Origin: Rhodococcus yananensis
GTDB taxonomy: Bacteria; Actinomycetota; Actinomycetes; Mycobacteriales; Mycobacteriaceae
NCBI RefSeq assembly: GCF_020515525.1
Contig: NZ_JAIYEP010000029.1
Span: 1 to 49,592 of the forward strand
DNA length: 49,592 bases
Direction: 5' to 3'
In this document: in pieces, positions 31,861-41,482 of the stretch
Numbering within the stretch: the stretch's first letter is position 1
Layout: each line of letters starts with the position of its first letter
The notes under the pieces: model-generated
What the model saw: only the letters and a program-made list of their open reading frames with translations
Told to the model about the DNA's origin: nothing
Databases searched by the model: none
Translations under genes and position numbers: made by a program

Positions 31861-33954
31861 GTGGCGACATTGGCGATCGACAAGGATTTCCTCCTCGACT
31901 TCGCGAAACTCGAACAGTCGGTGCAGACCCGGGTCCACGAGGTGTTCGGCAAGTTCGACACCGCCACCCACACCGGGCTGCACCTGGAAAAGATCAAGAA
32001 CGCACGCAACCCTCAGTTCCGGTCGATCCGCATCACCCAGTTCTGGCGGGGCATCGTCCTCGCCCCGCAGACCGGCGACACCTACACGCTCCTGAAGGTG
32101 CTCCCCCACGACGACGCCTACGTGTGGGCCGAACGCCGCAACGTGTCGGTGAACCAGGCGACCGGCGGTATCGAGGTCCGCGACGACGCCGCCCTCGACG
32201 AACATCTCGCCCACCTCGACCGGCAGGCCCCCGACAACTCGGGTGCGCACCTGTTCGCACACGTCAAGGACAGCGACCTGGTCCGCCTCGGACTCGACGA
32301 CAAGGCCGTGCGGTTCGCGCGGTTGCTCACCGACGATTCGCAACTCGACGCGGCCCAGCCGTACTTTCCCAGCACCCAGTGGCAGGTCCTCTACGGGCTC
32401 GCCGCCGGGATGACACCCGACGAGGTGTGGGCCGACCTCGGAGCCGAGATCCTCGACGGGCCCGTCGACACCGCCGATCTCGACGCTGCGATCCGTCGCA
32501 GCTCCCACCGCGTCCTGCTCGTCGACGGCCCGGACGAGCTGATGGCGGTGTTCGCGAATCCGTTCGCACTGTGGCGGATCTATCTGCATCCGGCGCAACA
32601 GGCCGTCGTCGACGCCTCCTTTCGGGGTCCGGCGCGGGTGACCGGCGGACCCGGCACCGGCAAGACGGTCGTCGCGTTGCATCGCGCCCGTCGCCTCGCC
32701 GAACGCGGCGACGGGAAGGTTCTCGTCACCACGTTCACCTCGACCCTCGCCGAGTCGTTGGAAGACGGCATCCTGATGCTCGTCGACGATCCCGCCGTCG
32801 AAGCGCGGATCGTCGTCGAGCACGTCGACCGGATCGCCCACCGTGTGTTCCGTGAAGAACACGGCAGCCCTCACCTGATCACCAATGCGGACGAGAAGAA
32901 GCTGTGGCGCAGCATCATCGACGATCTGGGTATCGACTTCACCGAGACGTTCCTCGGCGAGGAGTGGCGGCAGGTGGTGCTCGCCCAGCGTGTCTCCGAC
33001 GCCGCCGGTTACCTCGCCGCGAAACGCACCGGTCGTGGGCGGCGGTTGGGCGCATCCCAGAAAGCGATGGTGTGGCAGGCGATCTGGGAGTTCGAGCACG
33101 CGCTCATCACCCGCACGGTCCACACCCACGAGACGGTGCGCCGCGAGGCCACAAGAATTCTCGAACAGCGGACCGACAAGCCGTACCGCCACATCGTCGT
33201 CGACGAGGCGCAGGATCTGAGCCCCGACCAGTGGCGGCTGCTACGCGCCTCCGTCCCGGAAGGCCCCGACGACCTGTTCCTCGCCGGAGACACCCATCAG
33301 CGCATCTACAACAACCACGTGAGCCTGCGTGACGTCGGCATCAACGTCACCGGGCGGTCACGCCGGCTGACGATCAACTACCGGACCAGCGCCGAAATCC
33401 TTCGGTGGAGTCTCGAACTCATGCACGGTGCACGTTTCGACGACATGAACGATCGACTCGACACCATCGCCGGATGCCGGTCGGACGTCCACGGTGACGC
33501 TCCGACCGTCGAAGGGTTCGTCACCCGCGACGTCGAGTTCGCCTCGCTGTCCGAGAAAGTGCAGGGGTGGATCGACAGCGGTATCGAACCGTCCGAGATC
33601 GGCGTCGCCGTGCGGTCCAGGAAGCTCGGGGACGCCGTCGCCGCGGCACTGACCAAGCACCGGATTCCCAGCACGTTTCTGGCCGATTCCCGCGGGAAGA
33701 CCGAGGGGGTGGCCATCGGCACGATGCACCGGATGAAGGGGCTCGAGTTCCGTTGCCTCGCCGTCGCCGCGGTCTCCAGCAAGCAACTCCCCGCGCCGTA
33801 TGCCGTGGCGTCCGCCGATGAGGACGAACACACCCACGCACGAGACCTGCAGCGGGAACGGTGCCTGCTGTTCGTCGCCTGCACCCGCGCGCGGGAACAA
33901 CTGCTCGTGACGTGGCACGGCGAACCCAGCCCCTTCCTCACCCCGCTCCTCTGA
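31861..33954 (+). CDS. UvrD/Rep-like helicase with N-terminal RelE-like domain
   Basis: A 697-aa fusion. Residues 1 to about 90 resemble a RelE/ParE-type toxin fold (FLLDFAKLEQSVQTRVHEVF, then LHLEKIKNARNPQFRSIRI, QFWRG, YTLLKVLPHDDAY). The rest is a superfamily 1A helicase: Walker A GGPGTGKT near 261-268, VVDEAQDLSP near 446-455, INYRTS near 500, GTMHRMKGLEF near 620-630 and CTRAREQLLVTWHG at the end. GTG 31861 follows a G-rich stretch; upstream in-frame codons overlap marR and are not conserved-looking. This architecture recurs in Actinobacteria, where its role is unclear: either a toxin arm used with the helicase or a domain reused for nucleic-acid binding. It stands alone, without an antitoxin gene. 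Confidence 0.82.
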   Translation: MATLAIDKDFLLDFAKLEQSVQTRVHEVFGKFDTATHTGLHLEKIKNARNPQFRSIRITQFWRGIVLAPQTGDTYTLLKVLPHDDAYVWAERRNVSVNQATGGIEVRDDAALDEHLAHLDRQAPDNSGAHLFAHVKDSDLVRLGLDDKAVRFARLLTDDSQLDAAQPYFPSTQWQVLYGLAAGMTPDEVWADLGAEILDGPVDTADLDAAIRRSSHRVLLVDGPDELMAVFANPFALWRIYLHPAQQAVVDASFRGPARVTGGPGTGKTVVALHRARRLAERGDGKVLVTTFTSTLAESLEDGILMLVDDPAVEARIVVEHVDRIAHRVFREEHGSPHLITNADEKKLWRSIIDDLGIDFTETFLGEEWRQVVLAQRVSDAAGYLAAKRTGRGRRLGASQKAMVWQAIWEFEHALITRTVHTHETVRREATRILEQRTDKPYRHIVVDEAQDLSPDQWRLLRASVPEGPDDLFLAGDTHQRIYNNHVSLRDVGINVTGRSRRLTINYRTSAEILRWSLELMHGARFDDMNDRLDTIAGCRSDVHGDAPTVEGFVTRDVEFASLSEKVQGWIDSGIEPSEIGVAVRSRKLGDAVAAALTKHRIPSTFLADSRGKTEGVAIGTMHRMKGLEFRCLAVAAVSSKQLPAPYAVASADEDEHTHARDLQRERCLLFVACTRAREQLLVTWHGEPSPFLTPLL

Positions 33955-34069
33955 ACATGAGTACGGCCACCGGCGGTGCGGCCGGATACACGACTATCGA
34001 ATCCGTCGGGTCCCGCCCACCGCAGGGAAGTTTCTGGGAGAATCGACCGGATACCCGAGGAGCACAGTC

Positions 34070-34516
34070 ATGTCCGACACTGCATCATCCACCGTCCACA
34101 CCCGTCGCGTGCCCGGAACCATCATGATCGTCGCTGCCGCAACCGCTCTCGGATTCACCGCAGCGTGTGGAGATTCCGGGGACGACGGTGCGGCCACCAC
34201 CACGAGCCCCGCGGTCACCGCGCCTGTCACGACCACACCGCACGCCACCGAATCACCGGAAGCCGCGGCGTCCGAAGCGACGATCACGATCGAGGATTCC
34301 TCCTTCGGAGACCCGATCACCGTCACGCCCGGCCAGGTCGTCACGGTCGTCAACCTGGACAGCGCACCGCACACCGTCACCGCGAACGACGGCACCTTCG
34401 ATGTCGAGGTCGCGGCCGGTGAGACCGTCACGTTCACCGCACCGATCGATCCGGGCACGTACGATTTCCACTGCACGTATCACTCGGGCATGGTGGGCAC
34501 GCTGACCGTGCAGTGA
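34070..34516 (+). CDS. Cupredoxin-domain lipoprotein
   Basis: A 148-aa exported protein. The N-terminal signal ends in a lipobox-like FTAAC (Cys near residue 33), then a Thr/Ala/Pro-rich linker, then a plastocyanin-like domain of about 85 residues. The copper ligands are visible: His in SAPHTVTA, and Cys, His and Met in HCTYHSGMVG. It is probably a surface copper protein for electron transfer or copper handling. ATG 34070 has GAGGAG about 10 nt upstream. No partner gene is obvious nearby. Confidence 0.85.
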   Translation: MSDTASSTVHTRRVPGTIMIVAAATALGFTAACGDSGDDGAATTTSPAVTAPVTTTPHATESPEAAASEATITIEDSSFGDPITVTPGQVVTVVNLDSAPHTVTANDGTFDVEVAAGETVTFTAPIDPGTYDFHCTYHSGMVGTLTVQ

Positions 34517-34544
34517 CCGGGGATCTGCGGCGGGTCCGATCCGA

Positions 34545-35174
34545 TCAGATCATCTCGGGCACGTGCAGATGCGCGATCACGAGTTCGAAATCGCACGTGT
34601 CGGTCATCGCCGCGCGGGCCTCACGGGAACCGGCATCCCGAAGCGCGTCGAGGCGTTCGCTGCCGGCGTCCAGCAACTGTGCGCTGTCGAAGATCAACGA
34701 CGTGACCGAACGTCCTGTGGCGCGGTCGAGCATGAGACCGGCGCTGCAGAAGCCCTCGACTTCCTCGAGTTTCGGCAGTGCCGCCAGATTCCACACGTCG
34801 AGTCCGCGGTCCATGTCGGCCGGATCGATCGTGAACCACGTGACGCGGCAGCACGCGCCCCGACCGGAATGGTGTTCGCGATGCATCGCGGCGATCTCCC
34901 ACCGGGACACCTCGGTGCGGCCGTGGAACACTTCGGCGGCCTCGTCACGGAGCAGACCGACGCGCCCTTCGCTCGCGCGGAGTGATTCCTCGTCACGCCA
35001 CGAACTCGTGGCGATGCATCGGCCGGAGGTGCGGTCGACGAGCAGGGACATTCCGAGGCAGGACTCGATGTCTGCCAGCGCAGGCATCACGGTGGTGCGC
35101 ATGTGCATGATCCCGGCGTCGATGAACGACGGATGGGACAGGATTGTGGTGGAACGTGCAAACACGATCGGCAC
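34545..35174 (-). CDS. Antibiotic-biosynthesis-monooxygenase-like protein, two dimeric alpha-beta barrel repeats
   Basis: A 209-aa protein with a GTG start at 35174 after GAGAGAG. Two similar halves of about 95 residues are seen: the first contains GMSLLVDRTSGRCIATSSW, the second GLMLDRATGRSVTSLIF, each followed by a helix with 'LRASEGR' or 'LDALRDAG'. This is the pattern of tandem ABM/ferredoxin-like barrels. Such proteins bind small hydrophobic or haem-like ligands; the substrate cannot be told. It is convergent with the cupredoxin gene and divergent from the molybdoenzyme gene. Confidence 0.6.
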   Translation of the reverse strand: MPIVFARSTTILSHPSFIDAGIMHMRTTVMPALADIESCLGMSLLVDRTSGRCIATSSWRDEESLRASEGRVGLLRDEAAEVFHGRTEVSRWEIAAMHREHHSGRGACCRVTWFTIDPADMDRGLDVWNLAALPKLEEVEGFCSAGLMLDRATGRSVTSLIFDSAQLLDAGSERLDALRDAGSREARAAMTDTCDFELVIAHLHVPEMI

Positions 35175-35406
35175 CTCTCTCGTCGAGGCGGCGCCCGGCG
35201 GCGTCGCCGGTGGTTTCCACGTCGTTCACGTTCCTCCGCTACCCACCCGTAGGCAAGCATCCGCCTTCCGACAGCCTTCCCGCGGACCCGATGTCTTCCC
35301 TCCGCTCGAACAGTGGACGCGGGAAGCAGGTGTGTCCGCGGGAGTCGCCGACCCTCGACGGCATCCCCGGTTGGCTCGGCGCAGTGGCACGGGCCACTAT
35401 GGACCC

Positions 35407-37734
35407 ATGACGCGTCACGGTCCCGAATCCGACATCGACGAGGCCGACCTCGAGGTCACCTCCCCCGCGACCTACGCCGCCGGGGTCCCCGCGGTACTGG
35501 TGTCGCTCGAACGCGCCTACGAACAGATGGGCGTCACCCGGACGGTGCGGACCCTCACCCGACTGAACCAGCGACACGGCTTCGACTGCCCCGGATGCGC
35601 CTGGCCGGAGACCCCCGGTCACCGCAAGCCCGCCGAATTCTGCGAGAACGGCGCGAAGGCCGTCGCCGAGGAGGCGACGCTGCGCACCGTCACCCCCGAG
35701 TTCTTCGCCCGGCATTCCGTCGAGGAACTGTCCACGAAAACCGACTACTGGCTCGGGCAGCAGGGGCGCATCACGCACCCGATGGTGCTGCGCGAGGGCG
35801 CGTCGCACTACGAACCGATCGGCTGGGACGACGCGTTCGATCTGATCGCCGGACAGCTGACGGCGCTCGACTCCCCCGACGAAGCCGTCTTCTACACCTC
35901 GGGACGCACCAGCAACGAAGCCGCGTTCCTGTACCAGCTGATGATCCGCAGTTTCGGCACGAACAACATGCCGGACTGCTCGAACATGTGCCACGAGTCG
36001 TCGGGCACAGCCCTGACCGACACGATCGGGATCGGAAAGGGGTCGGTGTCGGTACCGGATGTCGAACAGGCCGATCTGATCCTCATCGCCGGGCAGAACC
36101 CGGGGACGAATCATCCGCGGATGCTGTCCACACTGGAGAAGGCGAAGGCGAACGGTGCTCGGATCATCGCGATCAACCCGCTCCCCGAAGCCGGTCTGCG
36201 ACGCTTCAAGGATCCGCAGAAGATCTCCGGTGTGGTCGGGCAGGGAGTCGAGATCGCCGACGAGTTCCTGCAGATCCGGCTCGGCGGCGACATGGCCCTG
36301 TTCCAGGGGCTCGGACGACTGCTCCTCGAGGCCGAAGACGCCGCACCCGGAACCGTCCTCGACCGCACCTTCCTCGACACCCACTGCGCGGGATTCGAGG
36401 ATTACGAAACGCACATCCGTGAGGTGGACCTCGACACCGTGGTCGAGGCCACCGGCCTGACCCTCGCGCAGCTGCGTGCCACCGCCGCCGACCTGATCGC
36501 ATCCGAACGCACCGTGATCTGCTGGGCGATGGGACTGACCCAACACACACACGCGGTCGCCACGATCTCCGAAGCCGTCAACGTGCTGTTGGCCCGCGGC
36601 ATGATCGGCAAGCCCGGAGCGGGGGTGTGCCCGGTGCGGGGTCATTCCAACGTGCAGGGCGACCGCACCATGGGTATCTGGGAGAAGATGCCCGAATCCT
36701 TCCTCGCCGCACTCGATTCCGAGTTCGACATCACCTCCCCGCGCACCCACGGGTTCGACACGGTCGAGTCGATCCGCGCGATGCGCGACGGTCGGGCGTC
36801 GGTGTTCGTGGCGATGGGCGGCAACTTCGTTTCCGCCACCCCCGACACCGCCGCCACCGAAGCCGCACTGCGCAACTGCGCGTTGACGGTGCAGGTGTCG
36901 ACGAAACCGAACCGCAGCCACGTCGTCCACGGCACCACCGCACTGATCCTCCCCACCCTGGGACGCACCGACCTCGATGTCCAGGATGGGGAGAAACAAT
37001 CCGTGTCCGTGGAGGATTCGATGTCGATGGTGCACCTGTCACGCGGGCGGTTGCGCCCGGTGTCCGAGCATCTGCGCAGCGAGGTCGACATCGTGTGCAG
37101 TCTCGCCCGCACCCTGCTCGGCCCGGACCACCCGGTGCCGTGGGAACGATTCCGCGAGAACTACGACCGCATCCGCGACGCGATCTCGCGGGTCGTTCCC
37201 GGCTTCGACGACTACAACACCCGAGTCCGACAGCCCGACGGCTTCCCGCTCCCGCACCCACCCCGCGACAGCCGCGAGTTCCGCACCGACACGGGCCGCG
37301 CGAACTTCACCGTCAGCGAACTCGAATGGGTACGGACACCACCGGGCCGGTTGATCCTGCAGACCATGCGCAGCCACGACCAGTACAACACCACGATCTA
37401 CGGCCTCGACGACCGCTATCGCGGCGTGAAGGGCGGGCGCCGAGTCGTGCTCGCCAACGCCGAGGACATCGTCGAACTGGGGTTCCGTGCCGGCGATCTC
37501 GTCGACGTCGTCTCCGAATGGCCCCGCGCCGACGGCACCGTCGAAGAACGACGTGTCGAGGCGTTCCGCCTCCTCGCGTACAGCACGCCGAAGGGTAACG
37601 CCGCGGCCTACTACCCGGAGACGAACCCGCTGGTCCCGCTCGATCACGTCGCGAAGAAGTCGAACACGCCCGCGTCGAAAGCCATCACGGTTCGCCTCGA
37701 AGCAGCGGGCGCCCCGGAGAGCGGTGGTCGGTGA
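35407..37734 (+). CDS. FdhF/YdeP-family molybdopterin oxidoreductase
   Basis: A 775-aa molybdopterin-dependent oxidoreductase, alpha-subunit type, related to E. coli YdeP and formate dehydrogenase H. The N-terminal FeS motif [10 protein letters not shown] with a later Cys in AEFCENG is seen. NMCHESSG aligns in pattern with the Cys/Sec-His metal-ligand loop of formate dehydrogenases. [23 protein letters not shown] and the C-terminal [20 protein letters not shown] are family blocks. ATG 35407 was preferred to upstream in-frame codons, which overlap the divergent gene. fdhD follows at once, which supports a bis-MGD enzyme needing sulfuration. Formate as substrate is not proven; YdeP-type enzymes often lack a known one. 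Confidence 0.87.
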   Translation: MTRHGPESDIDEADLEVTSPATYAAGVPAVLVSLERAYEQMGVTRTVRTLTRLNQRHGFDCPGCAWPETPGHRKPAEFCENGAKAVAEEATLRTVTPEFFARHSVEELSTKTDYWLGQQGRITHPMVLREGASHYEPIGWDDAFDLIAGQLTALDSPDEAVFYTSGRTSNEAAFLYQLMIRSFGTNNMPDCSNMCHESSGTALTDTIGIGKGSVSVPDVEQADLILIAGQNPGTNHPRMLSTLEKAKANGARIIAINPLPEAGLRRFKDPQKISGVVGQGVEIADEFLQIRLGGDMALFQGLGRLLLEAEDAAPGTVLDRTFLDTHCAGFEDYETHIREVDLDTVVEATGLTLAQLRATAADLIASERTVICWAMGLTQHTHAVATISEAVNVLLARGMIGKPGAGVCPVRGHSNVQGDRTMGIWEKMPESFLAALDSEFDITSPRTHGFDTVESIRAMRDGRASVFVAMGGNFVSATPDTAATEAALRNCALTVQVSTKPNRSHVVHGTTALILPTLGRTDLDVQDGEKQSVSVEDSMSMVHLSRGRLRPVSEHLRSEVDIVCSLARTLLGPDHPVPWERFRENYDRIRDAISRVVPGFDDYNTRVRQPDGFPLPHPPRDSREFRTDTGRANFTVSELEWVRTPPGRLILQTMRSHDQYNTTIYGLDDRYRGVKGGRRVVLANAEDIVELGFRAGDLVDVVSEWPRADGTVEERRVEAFRLLAYSTPKGNAAAYYPETNPLVPLDHVAKKSNTPASKAITVRLEAAGAPESGGR

Positions 37735-37735
37735 C

Positions 37736-38548
37736 ATGGGTCGGGTCACCACGCGCCGCGCGGTCGTGCGGGTCACACCCGGGCACACGACGCGGCGCCC
37801 CGACACACTCGCGGTCGAGGAACCCCTCGAGATCCGGCTCGACGGTCGCGCGTTGACCGTCACGATGCGTACTCCCGGCCACGATGTCGAGTTGGCCCAC
37901 GGATTCCTGCTGGCGGAGGGCATCATCGCCTCCCGCGACGACGTGGCGGTCGCGCGGTACTGCGACGGCACCGACGACACGGGGGCCAACACGTACAACG
38001 TACTGGATGTCGGGTTGGCCCCCGGGACGGCGGTACCGGAGGGTGCCGGTGCCCGGAGCTTCCTGACGACGTCGGCGTGCGGGGTGTGCGGCAAGGAGTC
38101 GCTCGATCAGGTGCGCACCCGCACCCGCTTCCCGCTGAGCGGCGGCTTCCGGGTGCCCTCGGCGACCCTCGCTTCGCTACCGGCGACGATGCGCCGCCAC
38201 CAGAAGGTGTTCGACAGCACCGGTGGGCTGCACGCCGCCGCGTTGTTCACCGCGGAGGGAGCCCTGCTCGCGCTGCGCGAGGACGTCGGCCGGCACAACG
38301 CCGTCGACAAGGTGCTCGGTTGGGCGTTGACCGAGAACCGGGTGCCGTTGTCCGACGCCGTGTTGATCGTCAGTGGGCGTGCCTCGTTCGAGCTCGTACA
38401 GAAGGCCGTGATGGCGGGTGTTCCCGTGCTCGGCGCTGTGTCGGCCCCGTCGTCGCTCGCGGTGGATCTCGCCGAGGAATCGGCGATGACACTCGTCGGG
38501 TTCCTGCGCGACGACTCGATGAACGTCTACACGGGTTCGCTTCTCTGA
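37736..38548 (+). CDS. fdhD: Formate dehydrogenase accessory sulfurtransferase FdhD
   Basis: A 270-aa FdhD homologue, which carries sulfur from a cysteine desulfurase to the molybdenum cofactor of formate-dehydrogenase-type enzymes. The catalytic CxxC lies in [46 protein letters not shown] and [13 protein letters not shown] are characteristic. ATG 37736 is one base after the stop of the molybdoenzyme gene, so the two form an operon with coupled translation. Confidence 0.93.
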   Translation: MGRVTTRRAVVRVTPGHTTRRPDTLAVEEPLEIRLDGRALTVTMRTPGHDVELAHGFLLAEGIIASRDDVAVARYCDGTDDTGANTYNVLDVGLAPGTAVPEGAGARSFLTTSACGVCGKESLDQVRTRTRFPLSGGFRVPSATLASLPATMRRHQKVFDSTGGLHAAALFTAEGALLALREDVGRHNAVDKVLGWALTENRVPLSDAVLIVSGRASFELVQKAVMAGVPVLGAVSAPSSLAVDLAEESAMTLVGFLRDDSMNVYTGSLL

Positions 38549-38595
38549 CGACCCGCTCGCCCCTCGCGACCGCCGGAGCGTGCCCCACGCCGACC

Positions 38596-39777
38596 TCAGC
38601 CGCAGGTGGTTGCGGGTTCCTCACCGCCGCGCACCGAGTCGACGTAGGCGCGGACGTCGTCGAACGACTCGTCCAGCACCGCGCGGTGGTCGGCATCGTC
38701 GTAGACGGTGTAGGTCAGATCGGCACCGTTGGCGCACAGCGCGTCGGCGACCTGGTCGGTGATGGGACGGCCGACCAGCACGTCCTTGTCGCCCTGCACG
38801 ATCATCGTCGGCACCGTCGGGGTGAGCGGCTCGACCTCCTGCGTGGCGTAGTAGTCGCGCAGTGCAGTCAGGTTCGCGTCCGGGGAGAACACCTGGTCGA
38901 CCGGGACGGTAGCGGCGGCCTCACGGATGTCGTCCATGCATCCGGTCCGTGCCGCGGTGAGCAGTGGTCGAGAGGCGTCGGTGAGCATCGCGTCGGCCGA
39001 CAGCGACGGGTCGGCCGCCTCGGCACCGAGCAGCAGGACCGGAAGGAACCCGAGCGCCGGCGCGATGGCGGGGCCGCCGGTAGCGTAGAACTCCGCGGTC
39101 TCGCTGGTACGGCTACCCGGCGCGAACGAGACCACTGCCCGGAGGTCGAGTTCGGGGGCACGTTCGGCGCCGGTCGCCGCCGTGTAGAGCGCGGCGTGCC
39201 CGCCCTGACTGTGCCCCATGGCGATCCACTCCTCCCCTACCGTCGGGTCGAGTTCGCGTGCGGCACGGACGATGTCGACGACCGTGTTCGCGGCACTGTC
39301 ACCGTTCATGTAGGGGTGCCCGCCCGGGGTGCCGAGCCCTTCGTAGTCGGTCTGCACGACGACGTAGCCGTCGGCGACCCACCGGTCGAGCATCGCCGTC
39401 GTGAGGCCGAGGTAGCCGTGTGCGGGACCGCCGACGGTGTCGGCGGACGGCGCGCATGCGTCGCCGACCCCGGTGGTGCCGTGCGCCCAGCTGATCACCG
39501 GCCAGCCTCCGTCCGGTGCCTCGCCCTCGGGGACGGCGACCGTGCCGGAGACGAGGATCGGCCGGCCGTCGGCGCCCTCGGAGGTGTAGGTGATCAGTTC
39601 GGTGCGCGCGGCACTGGGTAGCGCAGCCGCGGTGGTGAGTGTGCGCTCGGTGATCAGCGTGCCCGGAGCGAGCGCGGCGCCGGCGCCGTCGGTCTCGGTG
39701 TCGGAGCAGGCAGTGGCACCGAGAAGCGAGACGAACGCGACGGCGACGGCCACGCGGTGGGGTGTGGAGCGGGTCAT
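38596..39777 (-). CDS. Secreted lipase/esterase lipoprotein, alpha/beta hydrolase
   Basis: A 393-aa exported hydrolase. A lipoprotein signal (LGATAC, Cys near residue 24) starts the protein. The nucleophile elbow is GHSQGG, the oxyanion region SWAHGTTG, and DKDVLVG with DADHRAVL supplies the likely Asp and His. It is similar in class to the secretory lipase at 1120-2391 but not a close copy. The gene is divergent from a tetR-type gene across 62 bp with a shared inverted repeat, so control by that regulator is likely. Confidence 0.83.
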   Translation of the reverse strand: MTRSTPHRVAVAVAFVSLLGATACSDTETDGAGAALAPGTLITERTLTTAAALPSAARTELITYTSEGADGRPILVSGTVAVPEGEAPDGGWPVISWAHGTTGVGDACAPSADTVGGPAHGYLGLTTAMLDRWVADGYVVVQTDYEGLGTPGGHPYMNGDSAANTVVDIVRAARELDPTVGEEWIAMGHSQGGHAALYTAATGAERAPELDLRAVVSFAPGSRTSETAEFYATGGPAIAPALGFLPVLLLGAEAADPSLSADAMLTDASRPLLTAARTGCMDDIREAAATVPVDQVFSPDANLTALRDYYATQEVEPLTPTVPTMIVQGDKDVLVGRPITDQVADALCANGADLTYTVYDDADHRAVLDESFDDVRAYVDSVRGGEEPATTCG

Positions 39778-39788
39778 GAGACCTCCGA

Positions 39789-39825
39789 TAAGAAGAGTGC
39801 ATTAACCATAGAGATGACCTTCTTA
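39789..39825. promoter_or_regulatory. Candidate TetR operator between lipase and tetR-type gene
   Basis: An inverted repeat, TAAGAAG (39789-39795) and CTTCTTA (39819-39825), with a 23-bp A/T-richer spacer, fills the 62-bp divergent intergenic region. Position suits repression of both genes by the adjacent regulator. Confidence 0.45.
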
Positions 39826-39839
39826 GTAGTCTGCGTCAC

Positions 39840-40487
39840 ATGAGGATGTCAACCGGGCGTCTCGCTCTGCTCGACGCCGCCGAGAAACTCGTGGCCCGTC
39901 GCGGTATCCACGGTGTGTCCTCCCGCGACGTACTCAAGGAGGCCGGTCAGCGGAACAACTCCGCCATCAGCTACCACTTCGGGTCCTGGCACGGGCTGCT
40001 CGACGCAATCTGGTCCCGTCACGCTCCGACGATCAACGCCGAACGTGCCGCGCTCGTGGCCGCGGCCGAACGCGATGCGCCGCCGACGCTCGACCGTCTG
40101 GTCCACGCGTACGTGCATCCACTGGCCACGCAGGTCCACACGTCCGACCCCGGCTACTGGGCGCGCTTCAACGAGCAGTGGCTGGCCACGGCACCACTCG
40201 ATGTCCTGTCCCCGCCCGCGTCGGCGGCGCGGGGCGCCCACTACTACCCGTCCGACGAGTCCCTCGACGTACTGTCGGCGTTGCTGGTGCGGATCGCGGA
40301 CGAACTCGGCCCACCCGAGATCGCGGCGCGGCATCGGGTGGGCCTGATGGTGCGTTTCGTGATCGGCGCGTACGCGGCGTACGAGCGTGCCCGGGAGGAC
40401 GGTGATGCGCCTGCACCGGATCTGTTCGAGGACGAGATCATCGCGCTGGCCTGCGCGATGCTCCGTGTACCGCGTGTGAACCGGTGA
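39840..40487 (+). CDS. TetR-family transcriptional regulator
   Basis: A 215-aa regulator. The N-terminal DNA-binding domain is clear (ALLDAAEKLVARRGIHGVSS, then NNSAISYHFGSWHGLLDAIW), followed by a helical ligand domain. The start is ATG 39840, or ATG 39846, which has GAGG just upstream. The divergent lipase and the inverted repeat between them point to local control. It is convergent with the SDR gene with 18 bp between. Confidence 0.87.
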   Translation: MRMSTGRLALLDAAEKLVARRGIHGVSSRDVLKEAGQRNNSAISYHFGSWHGLLDAIWSRHAPTINAERAALVAAAERDAPPTLDRLVHAYVHPLATQVHTSDPGYWARFNEQWLATAPLDVLSPPASAARGAHYYPSDESLDVLSALLVRIADELGPPEIAARHRVGLMVRFVIGAYAAYERAREDGDAPAPDLFEDEIIALACAMLRVPRVNR

Positions 40488-40505
40488 CCGTCCCGGCCGG
40501 CGCCG

Positions 40506-41294
40506 TCAGTCCACGTCGGGTGCCCACTGGACGCCGTTGATGTGGCTGCCGCCGTCGACGAAGAGGGTGTTGCCGGTGAGGTAACGAGCATCATCGGAAG
40601 CCAGGAAGGCGGCGACGGTCCCGATGTCGTCGAGGGGATCACCGATGCGCCCCATCGGGTTCGCGGCCTCCTGGGCTGCGGCCATCTGCGGATTCGCCTC
40701 GGCGACCCGCCGGTACGCGGCACTCTGCGCGCCGGGACAGATCACGTTGCAGCAGATGTGTTTCGGCGCCCATTCGCGGGCGACGGTGCGGGTCATGCTG
40801 CGCAACGCCTCCTTCGCGGCGTTGTAGTACACCGAATACATGTGGGCGTTCACCCCGTTGAGACTGCACATGTTGATCACCCGCCCGGTGCCGTGCTCGG
40901 CCAGCGCCGGGTACGCATGCTGCATGGCCCAGAACGCCGACATGACACCCATGTCGAACCCGGCGCGCATGTTGTCCTCCGCCGTCTTCTCGAAACGCGC
41001 GTAGCCGAGCGGACGCCACGCATTGTTGACGAGGATGTCGAGGCGCCCGAACTCGTCGGTGGCGGCGTCGATCATCGCGTGCACCCGGTCGCGGTCGGTC
41101 ACGTCCGTACGCACGAACGTCGCTCCGACACCCCACTGCTCGGTGAGCCATCCGGTGGTGTCGGCGCCGGCGTCCTCGTCGATCTCCGCAACCACGATCC
41201 GGGCGCCCTCACGCGCGAGCGCGCCGGCCACACCTCGGCCGATTCCCATTCCGGCTCCCGTGACGACGGCGACGCGTCCCTCCAGTTTTCCCAT
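40506..41294 (-). CDS. Short-chain dehydrogenase/reductase
   Basis: A 262-aa classical SDR. The cofactor loop is TGAGMGIG, NNAW replaces the usual NNAG, and the catalytic pair is in YNAAK preceded by SLNG. A C-terminal VDGGSHINGV is typical. ATG 41294 was chosen for CAGGAG upstream. It probably oxidises or reduces a hydroxyacyl-CoA or steroid intermediate, as the neighbouring genes are acyl-CoA enzymes. A strong hairpin separates it from those genes, so it may be transcribed on its own. Confidence 0.87.
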   Translation of the reverse strand: MGKLEGRVAVVTGAGMGIGRGVAGALAREGARIVVAEIDEDAGADTTGWLTEQWGVGATFVRTDVTDRDRVHAMIDAATDEFGRLDILVNNAWRPLGYARFEKTAEDNMRAGFDMGVMSAFWAMQHAYPALAEHGTGRVINMCSLNGVNAHMYSVYYNAAKEALRSMTRTVAREWAPKHICCNVICPGAQSAAYRRVAEANPQMAAAQEAANPMGRIGDPLDDIGTVAAFLASDDARYLTGNTLFVDGGSHINGVQWAPDVD

Positions 41295-41322
41295 GCCCAC
41301 TCCTGATCTGCGTTGATAGGCG

Positions 41323-41361
41323 AGCGAGCCCCGCACCGGCCATTCCGGTGCGGGGCTCGCT
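41323..41361. terminator. Strong hairpin, probable terminator
   Basis: A perfect 17-bp inverted repeat (41323-41339 and 41345-41361) with a 5-base loop. On the minus strand it follows the end of the thioesterase gene by about 110 bp and comes 28 bp before the SDR start. No long T-run follows, which is common for actinobacterial terminators. It could also act as an attenuator for the SDR gene. Confidence 0.7.
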
Positions 41362-41382
41362 TCTGCTTCTGTTCATCTCGGT

Positions 41383-41482
41383 GGTACGCCCCATTCAGCG
41401 CGGGCGTGGTACGCCCCATTCAGCGCGGGCGGGGTACACCCCATTCAGCGCGGGCGTGGTACGTCCCTTTCAGCGCGGGCGG
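41383..41482. repeat. Four tandem 25-bp repeats at the thioesterase 3' end
   Basis: Four units (41383-41407, 41408-41432, 41433-41457, 41458-41482) of about GGTACGCCCCATTCAGCGCG plus GGCGT or GGCGG, differing at a few positions, with a broken fifth start at 41483. The thioesterase stop codon (41470-41472) lies in the fourth unit, so the repeat has grown from the last codons of that gene (VPRPR and stop). The units are not palindromic enough for a clear operator. Confidence 0.9.
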
